NCBI RefSeq assembly: GCF_900142915.1
Contig: NZ_FRCM01000002.1
Span: 372,001 to 436,000, forward strand
Source: Mucilaginibacter sp. OK098
Lineage (GTDB): Bacteria > Bacteroidota > Bacteroidia > Sphingobacteriales > Sphingobacteriaceae
Reading direction: 5' to 3'
DNA: 64,000 nt
Both the position numbers and the translations under genes were made by a program. Under the pieces are notes generated by a model. The model made no database searches and was not told where the DNA came from. It saw only the letters and a list, made by a program, of their open reading frames with translations. Below are positions 51,182 to 59,396 of this stretch, in pieces (position 1 is the stretch's first letter; every line of letters begins with the position of its first letter).

Positions 51182-53974
51182 CTACGCTTTTTTTGGTTTT
51201 ACACTTTTTAAGGTGTATTCAAAATGATAACTGCCCGAACCCGCTGTCAGTTGGATATCATTGCCGACATTTTTAATATTGCTAAGGTCACTAACAGTAT
51301 TAATTTCAGCCCCGCTTTCGGTTACATCACCATTTACTAAAGGTAAAATAATTTGTGCAGTGGTGTTGGGCGGTACGGTAATATCAATTGTAATTTTTCC
51401 GCTATCAACGCTCCATGCCGATTTAACTTTGCCGTATTGTGTTTCCAGTTCGGCTTCTGCATTTTTAAGCTTGCCGCCCGGGTGTGGGGCGATGATCATT
51501 TTACGGAAACCGGGCGCAGTTTCATCCGTATTTATACCGGCAATTACTCCATACATCCAGTCGCCAATGGCGCCATAAGCATAATGGTTAAAGGAATTCA
51601 TGCCGGGGTCTTCAAAACTTTTATCAGGCTTTATACCATCCCAGCGTTCCCAAATGGTTGTTGCACCATTCTTAACAGGATAAAGCCATGACGGATACGA
51701 CTCATTCATCAGTAATTCATAAGCCCTGTCGGTATAGCCAAAGCGACTTAATACATGGCAAATGTAAGGTGTCCCCAAAAAACCGGTGGTTATATGCCCA
51801 TCATAGCCATCAATATTTTGCACCAGTCTTTTTGCTGCAGATTCACGCAGGTTTTCAGGCAGCAAATCGAAATTTAATGCCAGCACATATGAGGTTTGCG
51901 TGCCCGATATCATACGCCCATTAGGCGTAACATATTCGCTGAGGAATGCTTTTTTTATGTTGATGAGCAGCTGGATATATTTTTTTTCATCGTCATCCTT
52001 GTTCAGGATCTTTGCCGCATTAATAAGCAATTGGGTTGAGTAGGCATAAAATGCCTGCGCTATCAGGTTTTTATCGGTATGTGCAGCTCCGTCTTCATAA
52101 TCAGTGCCTGCATAAAACAACCAGTCGCCAAAGTGGTTACCTGTATCCCAGAGGTTATTGCGGGAATGCTGCTGAATGTAAGTTACCCAGGCTTTCATAC
52201 TTTCATATTGCTGGCGCAGCACCTCTTTATCGCCGTAGGCTAAATAAATATTCCACGGCGCAATGGTTGCCACATCGCTCCAACCCGAAGCGGCTGAATA
52301 GGTGGAGTCTAAAACATTGGGGATCACATAAGGTACCGCCCCGTTTTTTACCTGGTCTGCCGACAGGTCTTTAAGCCATTTGGTAAAAAACCCGGCAACA
52401 TCCATGTTAAAGGTAGCGGTAAGGCAAAATGCCTGGGCATCGCCTGTCCATCCCATCCGTTCGTCACGCTGCGGGCAATCGGTAGGGATCTCAATAAAAT
52501 TACCCTTCTGGCTCCATAGTATGTTATGCTGCAATTGATTTATCAGCGGATTTGAGGTAGTAAATTTACCTGTCTGATCCATATCCGAATACAGGGCATA
52601 AGCCGCCACATTTGTTGAATCAATGGGGCCGGTATAACCCACAATTTTTAAGTACCTAAAGCCCTGGAAGGTAAAGTGCGGCTCGTATGTTTCTACCGAA
52701 TCGCTCCTAAAAATATAGGTGATCTCCTGTTTTGCCGAACGCAGGTTTTTAGTGTAAAAATTACCTTTCTGATCAAGTACTTCAGCGTGGAAAAGCCTTA
52801 AGGTATCACCGGCTTTGGCTTTTAATTTAAACCGCACCCAGCCCACCAGGTTTTGCCCAAAGTCTACCACGCGGTCTCCTTCGGGAGTTGTGAGCACTTT
52901 AAGAGGGGAAAACCTTTCCTGTTTTTTTACAGGCGGCCCGGCAGATGCTATCAGATAATCTTTGACCTTGTTCTTTTGTTTTACTAGTTCCCAGGCATCA
53001 TCTCTATAAGCAGCAGTTGTCCAGCCACGCTTTTCCTTGTTCGCATCATAAACCTCGCCATTAAAAAATGATGACGATTGGATAGGGCCATACGCAACCT
53101 TCCAGCTTTTATCTGATACAAAAATCTGGCGTTTGCCATTGTTGTAGATCACTTCGAGCTGAAAAAGCAGAGCCAACTTTTTTCCGTACACATTCTTTTT
53201 CCGATCATAGGTATAACCCCGGTACCAGCCATCGCCAATAGTTACCCCAAAAGCGTTAAGTCCTTTTTGCAGGCGCGATGTAACATCATAAACCTGGTAT
53301 TGCAGGCGTTTTTTATAGCTTGTAAAGCCCGGTGTAAAATAATCATCCCCTATTCGTTTTCCGTTTAGCTGCGCCTCATAAAGGCCATGGGCTGATATGT
53401 ATAAATGCGCTGCCTTTACCTTGTGCCCCAGCGTAAATACTTTGCGAAACATGGGACTTGGGCCACCAGTTGTATCCAATGGATCATTACTCTGGATCCA
53501 GTGAGCCGACCAGTCATCGGGTTTAAGCAGGCCCATTTTCCATGAGTTGATCTGGCTCCAGGGCGAAGTTTGGCTCTTATTGTTCCAAACCCTTACCTGC
53601 CAGTAAACTTTTTGGCGCGATGCCAATGGCGGGCCGCCATAATAAATATGCACAGACCGGTCTGACAATACCCTGCCTGATGTCCAAACCAGGTTTCCTC
53701 CTTTTATTAACGCTGCGGCATTGGTACCCACCCTGATTTCATAAGCAGTTTGGTGTAAATTTCTTTGCAGCGTGATCAATTTCCAGCTTAGGCGCGGGTT
53801 AGTAACATCAATGGAGATGGGGTTTATTTTATACTCGCAGCTAAGGTTATCAACCCTGAAAGGTACCGGGATAACTTTTTTTGCCTGCAGTAAACCGGGG
53901 GTAAAGATCAAAATTAATAAAACAGTGCATAGCCACGCCTTTTTGCGTTTACTATTCAGGGGTATTAAAATCAT
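51182..53974 (-). CDS. GH78 alpha-L-rhamnosidase
   Basis: 930 residues, signal segment ending PGLLQAK. The N-terminal Bac_rhamnosid_N-type domains hold NPRLSWKLITLQRNLHQTAY and AHLYISAHGLYEAQLNGKRI. The catalytic (alpha/alpha)6 barrel holds IEIPTDCPQRDERMGWTGDA and FCLTATFNMDVAGFFTKWL, then GDWLFYAGTDYEDGA and WERWDGIKPDKSFEDPGMNS. The C-terminal beta domain includes RKMIIAPHPGGKLKNAEAEL. Releases alpha-L-rhamnose. Rhamnose is not expected in animal N-glycans, so its presence beside GH20 and GH92 either widens the substrate or points to a plant, fungal or bacterial glycan. First gene of its operon. Confidence 0.94.
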   Translation of the reverse strand: MILIPLNSKRKKAWLCTVLLILIFTPGLLQAKKVIPVPFRVDNLSCEYKINPISIDVTNPRLSWKLITLQRNLHQTAYEIRVGTNAAALIKGGNLVWTSGRVLSDRSVHIYYGGPPLASRQKVYWQVRVWNNKSQTSPWSQINSWKMGLLKPDDWSAHWIQSNDPLDTTGGPSPMFRKVFTLGHKVKAAHLYISAHGLYEAQLNGKRIGDDYFTPGFTSYKKRLQYQVYDVTSRLQKGLNAFGVTIGDGWYRGYTYDRKKNVYGKKLALLFQLEVIYNNGKRQIFVSDKSWKVAYGPIQSSSFFNGEVYDANKEKRGWTTAAYRDDAWELVKQKNKVKDYLIASAGPPVKKQERFSPLKVLTTPEGDRVVDFGQNLVGWVRFKLKAKAGDTLRLFHAEVLDQKGNFYTKNLRSAKQEITYIFRSDSVETYEPHFTFQGFRYLKIVGYTGPIDSTNVAAYALYSDMDQTGKFTTSNPLINQLQHNILWSQKGNFIEIPTDCPQRDERMGWTGDAQAFCLTATFNMDVAGFFTKWLKDLSADQVKNGAVPYVIPNVLDSTYSAASGWSDVATIAPWNIYLAYGDKEVLRQQYESMKAWVTYIQQHSRNNLWDTGNHFGDWLFYAGTDYEDGAAHTDKNLIAQAFYAYSTQLLINAAKILNKDDDEKKYIQLLINIKKAFLSEYVTPNGRMISGTQTSYVLALNFDLLPENLRESAAKRLVQNIDGYDGHITTGFLGTPYICHVLSRFGYTDRAYELLMNESYPSWLYPVKNGATTIWERWDGIKPDKSFEDPGMNSFNHYAYGAIGDWMYGVIAGINTDETAPGFRKMIIAPHPGGKLKNAEAELETQYGKVKSAWSVDSGKITIDITVPPNTTAQIILPLVNGDVTESGAEINTVSDLSNIKNVGNDIQLTAGSGSYHFEYTLKSVKPKKA

Positions 53975-54071
53975 ACTATAAAACGGTATTACCTTTTAAT
54001 TTTGATTAAGGTACAAAATTATTGCAACCTACTGACGAAGAGAAGGTAAGGAGGCTGCAAATATTTTACTT

Positions 54072-54149
54072 TACAAGGCAATAAATACCCGCATTTTACA
54101 AAAATACAAGGCAATATGGTAGCTGATTTTACATTTATACAAGGCAATA
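54072..54149. promoter_or_regulatory. Three 12-bp repeats at exact 33-bp spacing upstream of the GH78 operon
   Basis: TACAAGGCAATA occurs at 54072, 54105 and 54138, perfect each time and 33 bp apart (about three helical turns). Each of the last two is preceded by ATTTTACA and the first by ATTTTACT. The set lies 98-175 bp ahead of the GH78 start, in the 53975-54198 spacer, where an activator site would be expected. Confidence 0.6.
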
Positions 54150-54198
54150 TTTATATAATATTGATAACCAAATAAATAAAATATCATTAAACAGGCGT

Positions 54199-56616
54199 TT
54201 ACAACCGACTCCTTTCATCCTTTGATGCTGCATCAGTTGAGCGTTGGTTTTTATTATTTGCAATACCAAATGACCGGCTATAGGATAGCTTGATGATAGG
54301 TCGAAAGTGGGATTCAGGCTGGTAATTTACATAAACATCGCTGTTAAAAGCGTCAGTGATAAGCACTCCGAGGTGGCCGCGATAATTGTTAGCGCGAAAA
54401 ACATCAGCTATACTCAACTGGAAACTCCCCTTTTGATCGCGAAGCTCCTTTTTAAAACCCAGGTTGAAGATCGCGTTCCCATTTGAGCGGGAGTTGCTGT
54501 TATAGGATGAGGAGTTATAATAGCCGGACAGTTCAATGGCGTAATTGCGGGGCAGTTTAAAACTTTCGGTAAAATTCAGGGAATAGCTGAAATAGCTTTT
54601 CTCCAGGAGTTCGGGGAAATAGCTGATCCGGTATCGGTGCCATCCGCCGGTCAAATTATAGTTCATCTCCCACCAGGCGGCTGCCTTCACCGGGATGGTC
54701 GCCTGCGCTGTAAGGTTATTTTGCCAGTCTGCGTTCTCCGGCATCAGGTAAACCAGGCCGGGAGTTGGACCTGGCACGCCCTGCACCCCTTCAATGGGGT
54801 CGGTATCATGGCTATACAATAGGGAAAACAAGTAGTCATCTGCGTTATACGCCAGCTTTAAGTTATGGGTGATGGTCGGCTTAAGGGCAGGGTTGCCTGT
54901 AAAAACAGAAGTTGGGGAGTTATAAGAGACATAAGAAGCCAGATCGGCAAAAGACGGGCGGCTGATCCGTTCGGTATAGGACAATTGTAATTCGTCTGTC
55001 GCATTCAGTTTCCGGCTGAGAAAAACGTCCGGAAACAATTTACGCAGCTTTCGGTCTACAAAATATTGCGCATTAAGCGAATGATCGGTTGTATTGCTTG
55101 AATATTCGTACCTGGCCCCGGCGGACAGGCTGGTCAGGCTATCGGGCTTCCAGTTCAGCACGGCATAGCCTGCAGCGATCAGTTCGCGGGTAGCCAGATC
55201 GTTCGAGGTGCCTGCGCTGACCGATACCCACTGGTCATTCACCAGGTTTTCAAGGGCAGAGGTGCTTTTGCTGCGTGTATAAGTGCTTTTTAACCCCATT
55301 TCCAATTGCAGCCCTTTGTTAAAAGAATTGCTGTAATCCAGTTGAGCGACAAATACGCTGATGTTGGCATTGACCAGGTTGCGCTGACGGGCTGCAAACA
55401 GGCTATCGCTGAAATTGCTCTGCACTTGCGTCGTGCCGTTGCTACGATGGCTAAAGAGATCCAGGCCAATATTGAGTTTTTGTTCTTTGCTAATGGCTTG
55501 TTCGAGAAAAAGGCTGGGGTGCAGATAGTGGGTATAGCTGGTGCCGGCCAATTGCGAATCAAACACCAGGCTGGAATCTATACTTGCGTAATTGCCAAAG
55601 TTATGGCTGTTGTTTTGACTGGAACTGATGCTGTAATAAACCCTGCCGCCAATGGTGGTTTTCGCGCCGGGGTGATAATCCAGGCCAGCAGCCAAACCCT
55701 GGTAAGCAGCTGCGGTATTCCCTTCTCCATTATAATGAAAATTAGGAAGGCCGCCAATTATCGGTGCGTTTGATGTGCCCTGAGCCAGTAATAAAGCATA
55801 GCTATGATCGTGATTATAACTATAAGAGGCGTGCAAGTTGATCTTACCGCTATTGTGGTTCAGATCGATATCCGCAGACTCTTTTGCTCCTTTACCATAA
55901 CCGGCCGAGACGATTACTGAGCCGTTGGTACCTGCCCGCTTATTTTTTTTGGTAACGATATTGATCAGCCCGGCATTGCCATCGGCATCATATTTGGCGG
56001 GCGGCGTGGCCATTAGTTCTATTTGAGCGATATCATCAGCCGTCATGCCATTGAGCAGGGCAGCCACCTGGTCGGCCGAGAGGCGCAGGAGTTTACCATC
56101 CATCATTACCATAACTCCGCTTTTGCCGTTCAGGCTAATGGCGCTGGTTTGCGGGTCAACAATTACGCCGGGTGAGCGTGAAAGTACTTGCAAAGCCGAA
56201 CTACCTTTGGCCAGCAGGCTGTTTTGTACATTGACCACCAAGCCCCCTGCTGTTTGCTGCACCAGGGGTTTGCCGGAGCGGATCACCACTTCGCTCAATT
56301 GTTGGCCGGCGGCTTTTAGCCGGATCGTTCCGGCATCATAAGCCGGATCGCGGATAGTCAGCGGTGAAAAATAGTCCATATAGCCTATACAACTGATTTT
56401 AAGGGTATAAGTGCCGGATGGCGCAGCGCTAAGCCTAAAAACCCCTTTTTCGTCCGAGGCCGCCGAACGCACCAGCGTACTGTCTGCACTTTTCAGCAAT
56501 ACCGCAGTGGCAAATGATACCGGGCTGCCATTGGTATCCGTAAGCGTACCGCTGACCTGGCTTTGGGCAATAGTGCTTAACAACAATCCGCTAAGGATGA
56601 GCAATAACGTTTTCAT
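54199..56616 (-). CDS. Outer-membrane TonB-receptor-like barrel (OMP_b-brl_3 family)
   Basis: The ATG at 56616 (MKTLLLILSGLLLSTIAQSQ) starts a signal peptide; the longer frame reads through the promoter region. About 805 residues. A carboxypeptidase-regulatory-like domain (~21-100, VSGTLTDTNGSPVSFATAVL) precedes a plug-like part (SALQVLSRSPGVIVDPQTSA, MVMMDGKLLRLSADQVAALL, TPPAKYDADGNAGLINIVTK) and a long outer-membrane barrel. Members of this group are TonB-dependent-like receptors of unknown cargo, often beside LytS/LytTR systems. It is divergent from such a system here and is probably not part of the glycan locus, although it lies next to it. Confidence 0.85.
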   Translation of the reverse strand: MKTLLLILSGLLLSTIAQSQVSGTLTDTNGSPVSFATAVLLKSADSTLVRSAASDEKGVFRLSAAPSGTYTLKISCIGYMDYFSPLTIRDPAYDAGTIRLKAAGQQLSEVVIRSGKPLVQQTAGGLVVNVQNSLLAKGSSALQVLSRSPGVIVDPQTSAISLNGKSGVMVMMDGKLLRLSADQVAALLNGMTADDIAQIELMATPPAKYDADGNAGLINIVTKKNKRAGTNGSVIVSAGYGKGAKESADIDLNHNSGKINLHASYSYNHDHSYALLLAQGTSNAPIIGGLPNFHYNGEGNTAAAYQGLAAGLDYHPGAKTTIGGRVYYSISSSQNNSHNFGNYASIDSSLVFDSQLAGTSYTHYLHPSLFLEQAISKEQKLNIGLDLFSHRSNGTTQVQSNFSDSLFAARQRNLVNANISVFVAQLDYSNSFNKGLQLEMGLKSTYTRSKSTSALENLVNDQWVSVSAGTSNDLATRELIAAGYAVLNWKPDSLTSLSAGARYEYSSNTTDHSLNAQYFVDRKLRKLFPDVFLSRKLNATDELQLSYTERISRPSFADLASYVSYNSPTSVFTGNPALKPTITHNLKLAYNADDYLFSLLYSHDTDPIEGVQGVPGPTPGLVYLMPENADWQNNLTAQATIPVKAAAWWEMNYNLTGGWHRYRISYFPELLEKSYFSYSLNFTESFKLPRNYAIELSGYYNSSSYNSNSRSNGNAIFNLGFKKELRDQKGSFQLSIADVFRANNYRGHLGVLITDAFNSDVYVNYQPESHFRPIIKLSYSRSFGIANNKNQRSTDAASKDERSRL

Positions 56617-56656
56617 GCTCCAAAGGAAGTTTTCATCTGCGGCACGCAAAAATCCG

Positions 56657-56686
56657 ATTGACGAGCTGCGGCCGCTAATTGACGAG
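56657..56686. promoter_or_regulatory. Candidate LytTR-type binding site (two 9-bp direct repeats)
   Basis: ATTGACGAG at 56657-56665 and again at 56678-56686, 21 bp start to start (two helical turns, 12-bp spacer). An inverted, 8-of-9 copy (TCGTCAAT) lies at 56765-56772. This is the layout LytTR response regulators are known to prefer, and it sits 41 bp upstream of the receptor gene and opposite the LytS/LytTR genes. Confidence 0.55.
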
Positions 56687-56835
56687 GCGCATGAAATGGC
56701 ACGAATTAATGTCGCCGGTGATTGAAAGAGGGTAATGTACCGGTTATCCTTTGCCCGGTGTATTTCGTCAATTAAAAGCGGCCATTGGCATATCGGCCTG
56801 TATTTATTAACTGAATAGCCGTAACTTTATTAATT

Positions 56836-57963
56836 ATGCCATCCATGACGACTTCTCAAAACTGGTTTTTCAAATACAAGCTTTACCATATCCCTTTCTG
56901 GATGTTATACAACTACCTGCTATGGGCGCTATATATCGGCAGTCCCTACGAGGCTGCTCACGAAATATTTTTTTCTGTTTATTTTGCCAAATGTTTCTTT
57001 TATGTAATTTTCCCCGCTTTCGCCGTATATCTTAACCTGTATTTCCTGGTGCCGCGCTACCTGCAAAAAGGCCGCTACGGCTGGTATATGCTTTTCCTGG
57101 CATTGTCTATCGTCGCGTCGTCATTTCTAATTGTTCCGGGATACTACGTGACCGCCTGGATAGCCGGCAGCAACGCAAAGAAGATGTTTGGCTTCGACAG
57201 TGACTGGAACACTTTCTATCACGTGGCCAAGGGAGATCCTTTGAAATCCACAATAGCCGCCATTACGCTGGCCATGAGCATTAAACTCACCAAAAACTGG
57301 CTCGAAACGCAAAGACGGCAGCAGGCGCTGGAAAAGGAAAAGCTGGAGACAGAGCTCAAATTCCTGAAATACCAGTTTAACCCGCATTTCCTGTTCAATA
57401 GCATCAATTCCATTTTCTTCCTGATCCATAAAAACCCGAATATGGCTTCTGATTCATTGGCCAAATTCTCTGAACTGCTACGGCATCAGCTTTATGAAAG
57501 TAACGATAACCTGATACCGATTGATAAGGAAATTGCCTATCTTGAAAATTTTATCGGGCTCGAAAAACTTCGCCAGAACCAGGACCTTAAGGTTAGCTTT
57601 GATGCCGGCCAGAACTACCCGGCTAACCTGGGTATAGCGCCTTTTATATTAATGACCTTTGTAGAAAATGCCTTTAAACATGTTTCAAAACACAAAGGCG
57701 GGCCTAACTGGATAACTATCCGGATAGCTGTAACAGATCACAAGTTGTATCTTGACATAGCAAATAGTAAGGCAGAAGAACAGCTTACAGAAGTAATAAA
57801 TTACGGGGGGATTGGTTTAAAAAATGTGCAGCGCAGGCTTGATCTTGTTTATCCCGGGCAATATGAGCTGGAGATTAAAAATAACCCGGACAGCTTTGTG
57901 GTGAAATGCGACCTGCAACTGTCTGAACTTGTAGTAACGCCATCGGTACAATTGATGGCCTAA
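56836..57963 (+). CDS. LytS/YehU-type sensor histidine kinase
   Basis: 375 residues. The N-terminal membrane part (~15-110) has four hydrophobic segments. Then comes a linker helix (~155-175) and the His_kinase domain with H184 in YQFNPHFLFNSINSIFFLIH, the phosphorylated His of this family. The ATP-binding C-terminus has PFILMTFVENAFKHVSKHKG, with N in the N-box, and GGIGLKNVQRRLDLVYPG. It would sense a membrane or envelope signal and phosphorylate the response regulator 19 bp downstream. The start could also be the Met at codon 4. Confidence 0.93.
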   Translation: MPSMTTSQNWFFKYKLYHIPFWMLYNYLLWALYIGSPYEAAHEIFFSVYFAKCFFYVIFPAFAVYLNLYFLVPRYLQKGRYGWYMLFLALSIVASSFLIVPGYYVTAWIAGSNAKKMFGFDSDWNTFYHVAKGDPLKSTIAAITLAMSIKLTKNWLETQRRQQALEKEKLETELKFLKYQFNPHFLFNSINSIFFLIHKNPNMASDSLAKFSELLRHQLYESNDNLIPIDKEIAYLENFIGLEKLRQNQDLKVSFDAGQNYPANLGIAPFILMTFVENAFKHVSKHKGGPNWITIRIAVTDHKLYLDIANSKAEEQLTEVINYGGIGLKNVQRRLDLVYPGQYELEIKNNPDSFVVKCDLQLSELVVTPSVQLMA

Positions 57964-57982
57964 ATATTTCATAGTTAAAAAG

Positions 57983-58711
57983 ATGATTAATTGTGTAATT
58001 ATTGATGATGAACCTTTAGCCCGCGAGGGATTGGCTAATTATGTGCGGGAGGTTGACTTTTTAACGCTCAGCGGCACAGGCGAAAACCCGCTGGAACTGC
58101 TGCCGCTGCTTGACCGGCAAACCGTTGATTTGGTTTTTCTTGATATCCAGATGCCAAAAATGAACGGGATAGAGTTTTTGAAGATCCTGCAAAAACCGCC
58201 AATGGTGGTGATAACAACCGCCTATCCATCATATGCCCTTGAAGGCTTCCAGTTAAATGTGCTTGATTACCTGTTAAAACCGGTAACCTTTGAACGTTTT
58301 TTTAAAGCGGCAAGCAAAGCCCGCGATTATCACCGCCTGCTCATGAAATCTTTCTCGAATGATGCCGCAGTAACAGAGCCTGATGATTATTTTTTTATCA
58401 AGTGCGGAAGCAAATACGAAAAGATCCCTTTTGAAGAGATCCTGTATGTGGAAGGGATGCAAAATTATGTAAACATATACACCCTGAAAGGTAAGTATGT
58501 AACAATGCTTTCTCTAAAAAATTTAGAAGAGAACCTGGACCAAAAGGCATTCATCAGGGTACACAAATCTTATATCGTTGCTATCGGCAAAATTGATGGC
58601 ATTGAAGGGAATGAAATATTTATCCAAAATAACCGGATCCCCATCAGCAGGAATTACAGGGACCAGGTGATTGGGCAGGTGGTTACCAAAAAACTGTGGG
58701 ATAAAAAGTAA
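57983..58711 (+). CDS. LytTR-family response regulator
   Basis: 242 residues. A receiver domain (~1-115) has acidic residues D8/D9 in CVIIDDEPLA, phosphoacceptor D54 in VFLDIQMPKM, T in VITTAYPSYAL, and K in DYLLKPVTF. A LytTR DNA-binding domain follows (~140-240, FIKCGSKYEKIPFEEILYVE, VHKSYIVAIGKIDGIEGNEI). Its likely targets include the 9-bp direct repeats at 56657-56686, and so the divergent receptor gene. Cognate of the kinase just upstream. Confidence 0.94.
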   Translation: MINCVIIDDEPLAREGLANYVREVDFLTLSGTGENPLELLPLLDRQTVDLVFLDIQMPKMNGIEFLKILQKPPMVVITTAYPSYALEGFQLNVLDYLLKPVTFERFFKAASKARDYHRLLMKSFSNDAAVTEPDDYFFIKCGSKYEKIPFEEILYVEGMQNYVNIYTLKGKYVTMLSLKNLEENLDQKAFIRVHKSYIVAIGKIDGIEGNEIFIQNNRIPISRNYRDQVIGQVVTKKLWDKK

Positions 58712-58761
58712 TAGCCAGTGCGCTGTTTTACCAAAGGCATAACAAAGCAGCACTGGCTATT
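58710..58761. terminator. Bidirectional terminator between convergent genes
   Basis: AATAGCCAGTGC and GCACTGGCTATT form a perfect 12-bp stem, extendable by CTG/CAG past a bulge, between the stop codons of the response regulator and prfH. Confidence 0.7.
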
Positions 58762-58774
58762 GAGATTAATTAAC

Positions 58775-59392
58775 TTAAAATAAATTGCCGCTTAGGATTT
58801 TAACGGGATTGCCCCGCTGTAATGAATGATGCTGCAGCCATTTGCCTTGTTGTTCTTCAACTAATTGCCTCGTTTGCCAGGCCAGTACTTTTGCCTGAAG
58901 TCGGGCTATACATATTTTTTTATTTTCCAATTGTGAGCGGCTATCCATAGCCTGCACCTGGATGCCTGAAGGCACATGTAAGCCCCTGACAGCCGTTTCC
59001 ACCTTATTTACATTCTGACCACCAGGGCCAGACGCCCTGCAGGTTTCCAATTTTACTTCTTTTACATCCCATGCCGCTAATTCTTTTATATCGAAAACTG
59101 CGACTCCTACAAACCAATTTTTACGTTTATGATATTTGCGAAACGGGCTTTGGGCTATCCATTGGATGGTGCCCTGCCATTCGGTAATAAATGCATCAAG
59201 GTTATCAGCTTCAACCATTAAGGTTGCCGATAGTAAGGCTCCTTCATTTTCGGCTTTTACATTTTCCAATACTTCGGTATTAATCCCCAACTGCTTTGCC
59301 TGTTTCAATATCATTTGCTGTACAAGGGCCACAACCCGGCAGCATTCTGCCGGGCCTTTGCCTGATGTTATTTGTATAATTACTTTTTTCAT
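58775..59392 (-). CDS. prfH: Peptide chain release factor homologue PrfH
   Basis: 205 residues, much shorter than RF1/RF2. The catalytic GGQ at 124-126 lies in CRASGPGGQNVNKVETAVRG, followed by IQVQAMDSRSQLENKKIC. It lacks the usual stop-codon recognition domain and keeps only an N-terminal segment with LMVEADNLDAFITEW. This matches PrfH, the release factor found beside RtcB2, which rescues ribosomes stalled after cleavage of 16S rRNA in the decoding centre. It lies 4 bp downstream of the rtcB-like gene, so the two are co-transcribed. Confidence 0.93.
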   Translation of the reverse strand: MKKVIIQITSGKGPAECCRVVALVQQMILKQAKQLGINTEVLENVKAENEGALLSATLMVEADNLDAFITEWQGTIQWIAQSPFRKYHKRKNWFVGVAVFDIKELAAWDVKEVKLETCRASGPGGQNVNKVETAVRGLHVPSGIQVQAMDSRSQLENKKICIARLQAKVLAWQTRQLVEEQQGKWLQHHSLQRGNPVKILSGNLF

Positions 59393-59396
59393 TTGT

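Noticed and set aside
54199..58711. Receptor and two-component system as part of the glycan locus
   Set aside because: Different receptor family, no SusD partner, no locus motif, and its own LytTR-like site. Adjacency alone is weak evidence.
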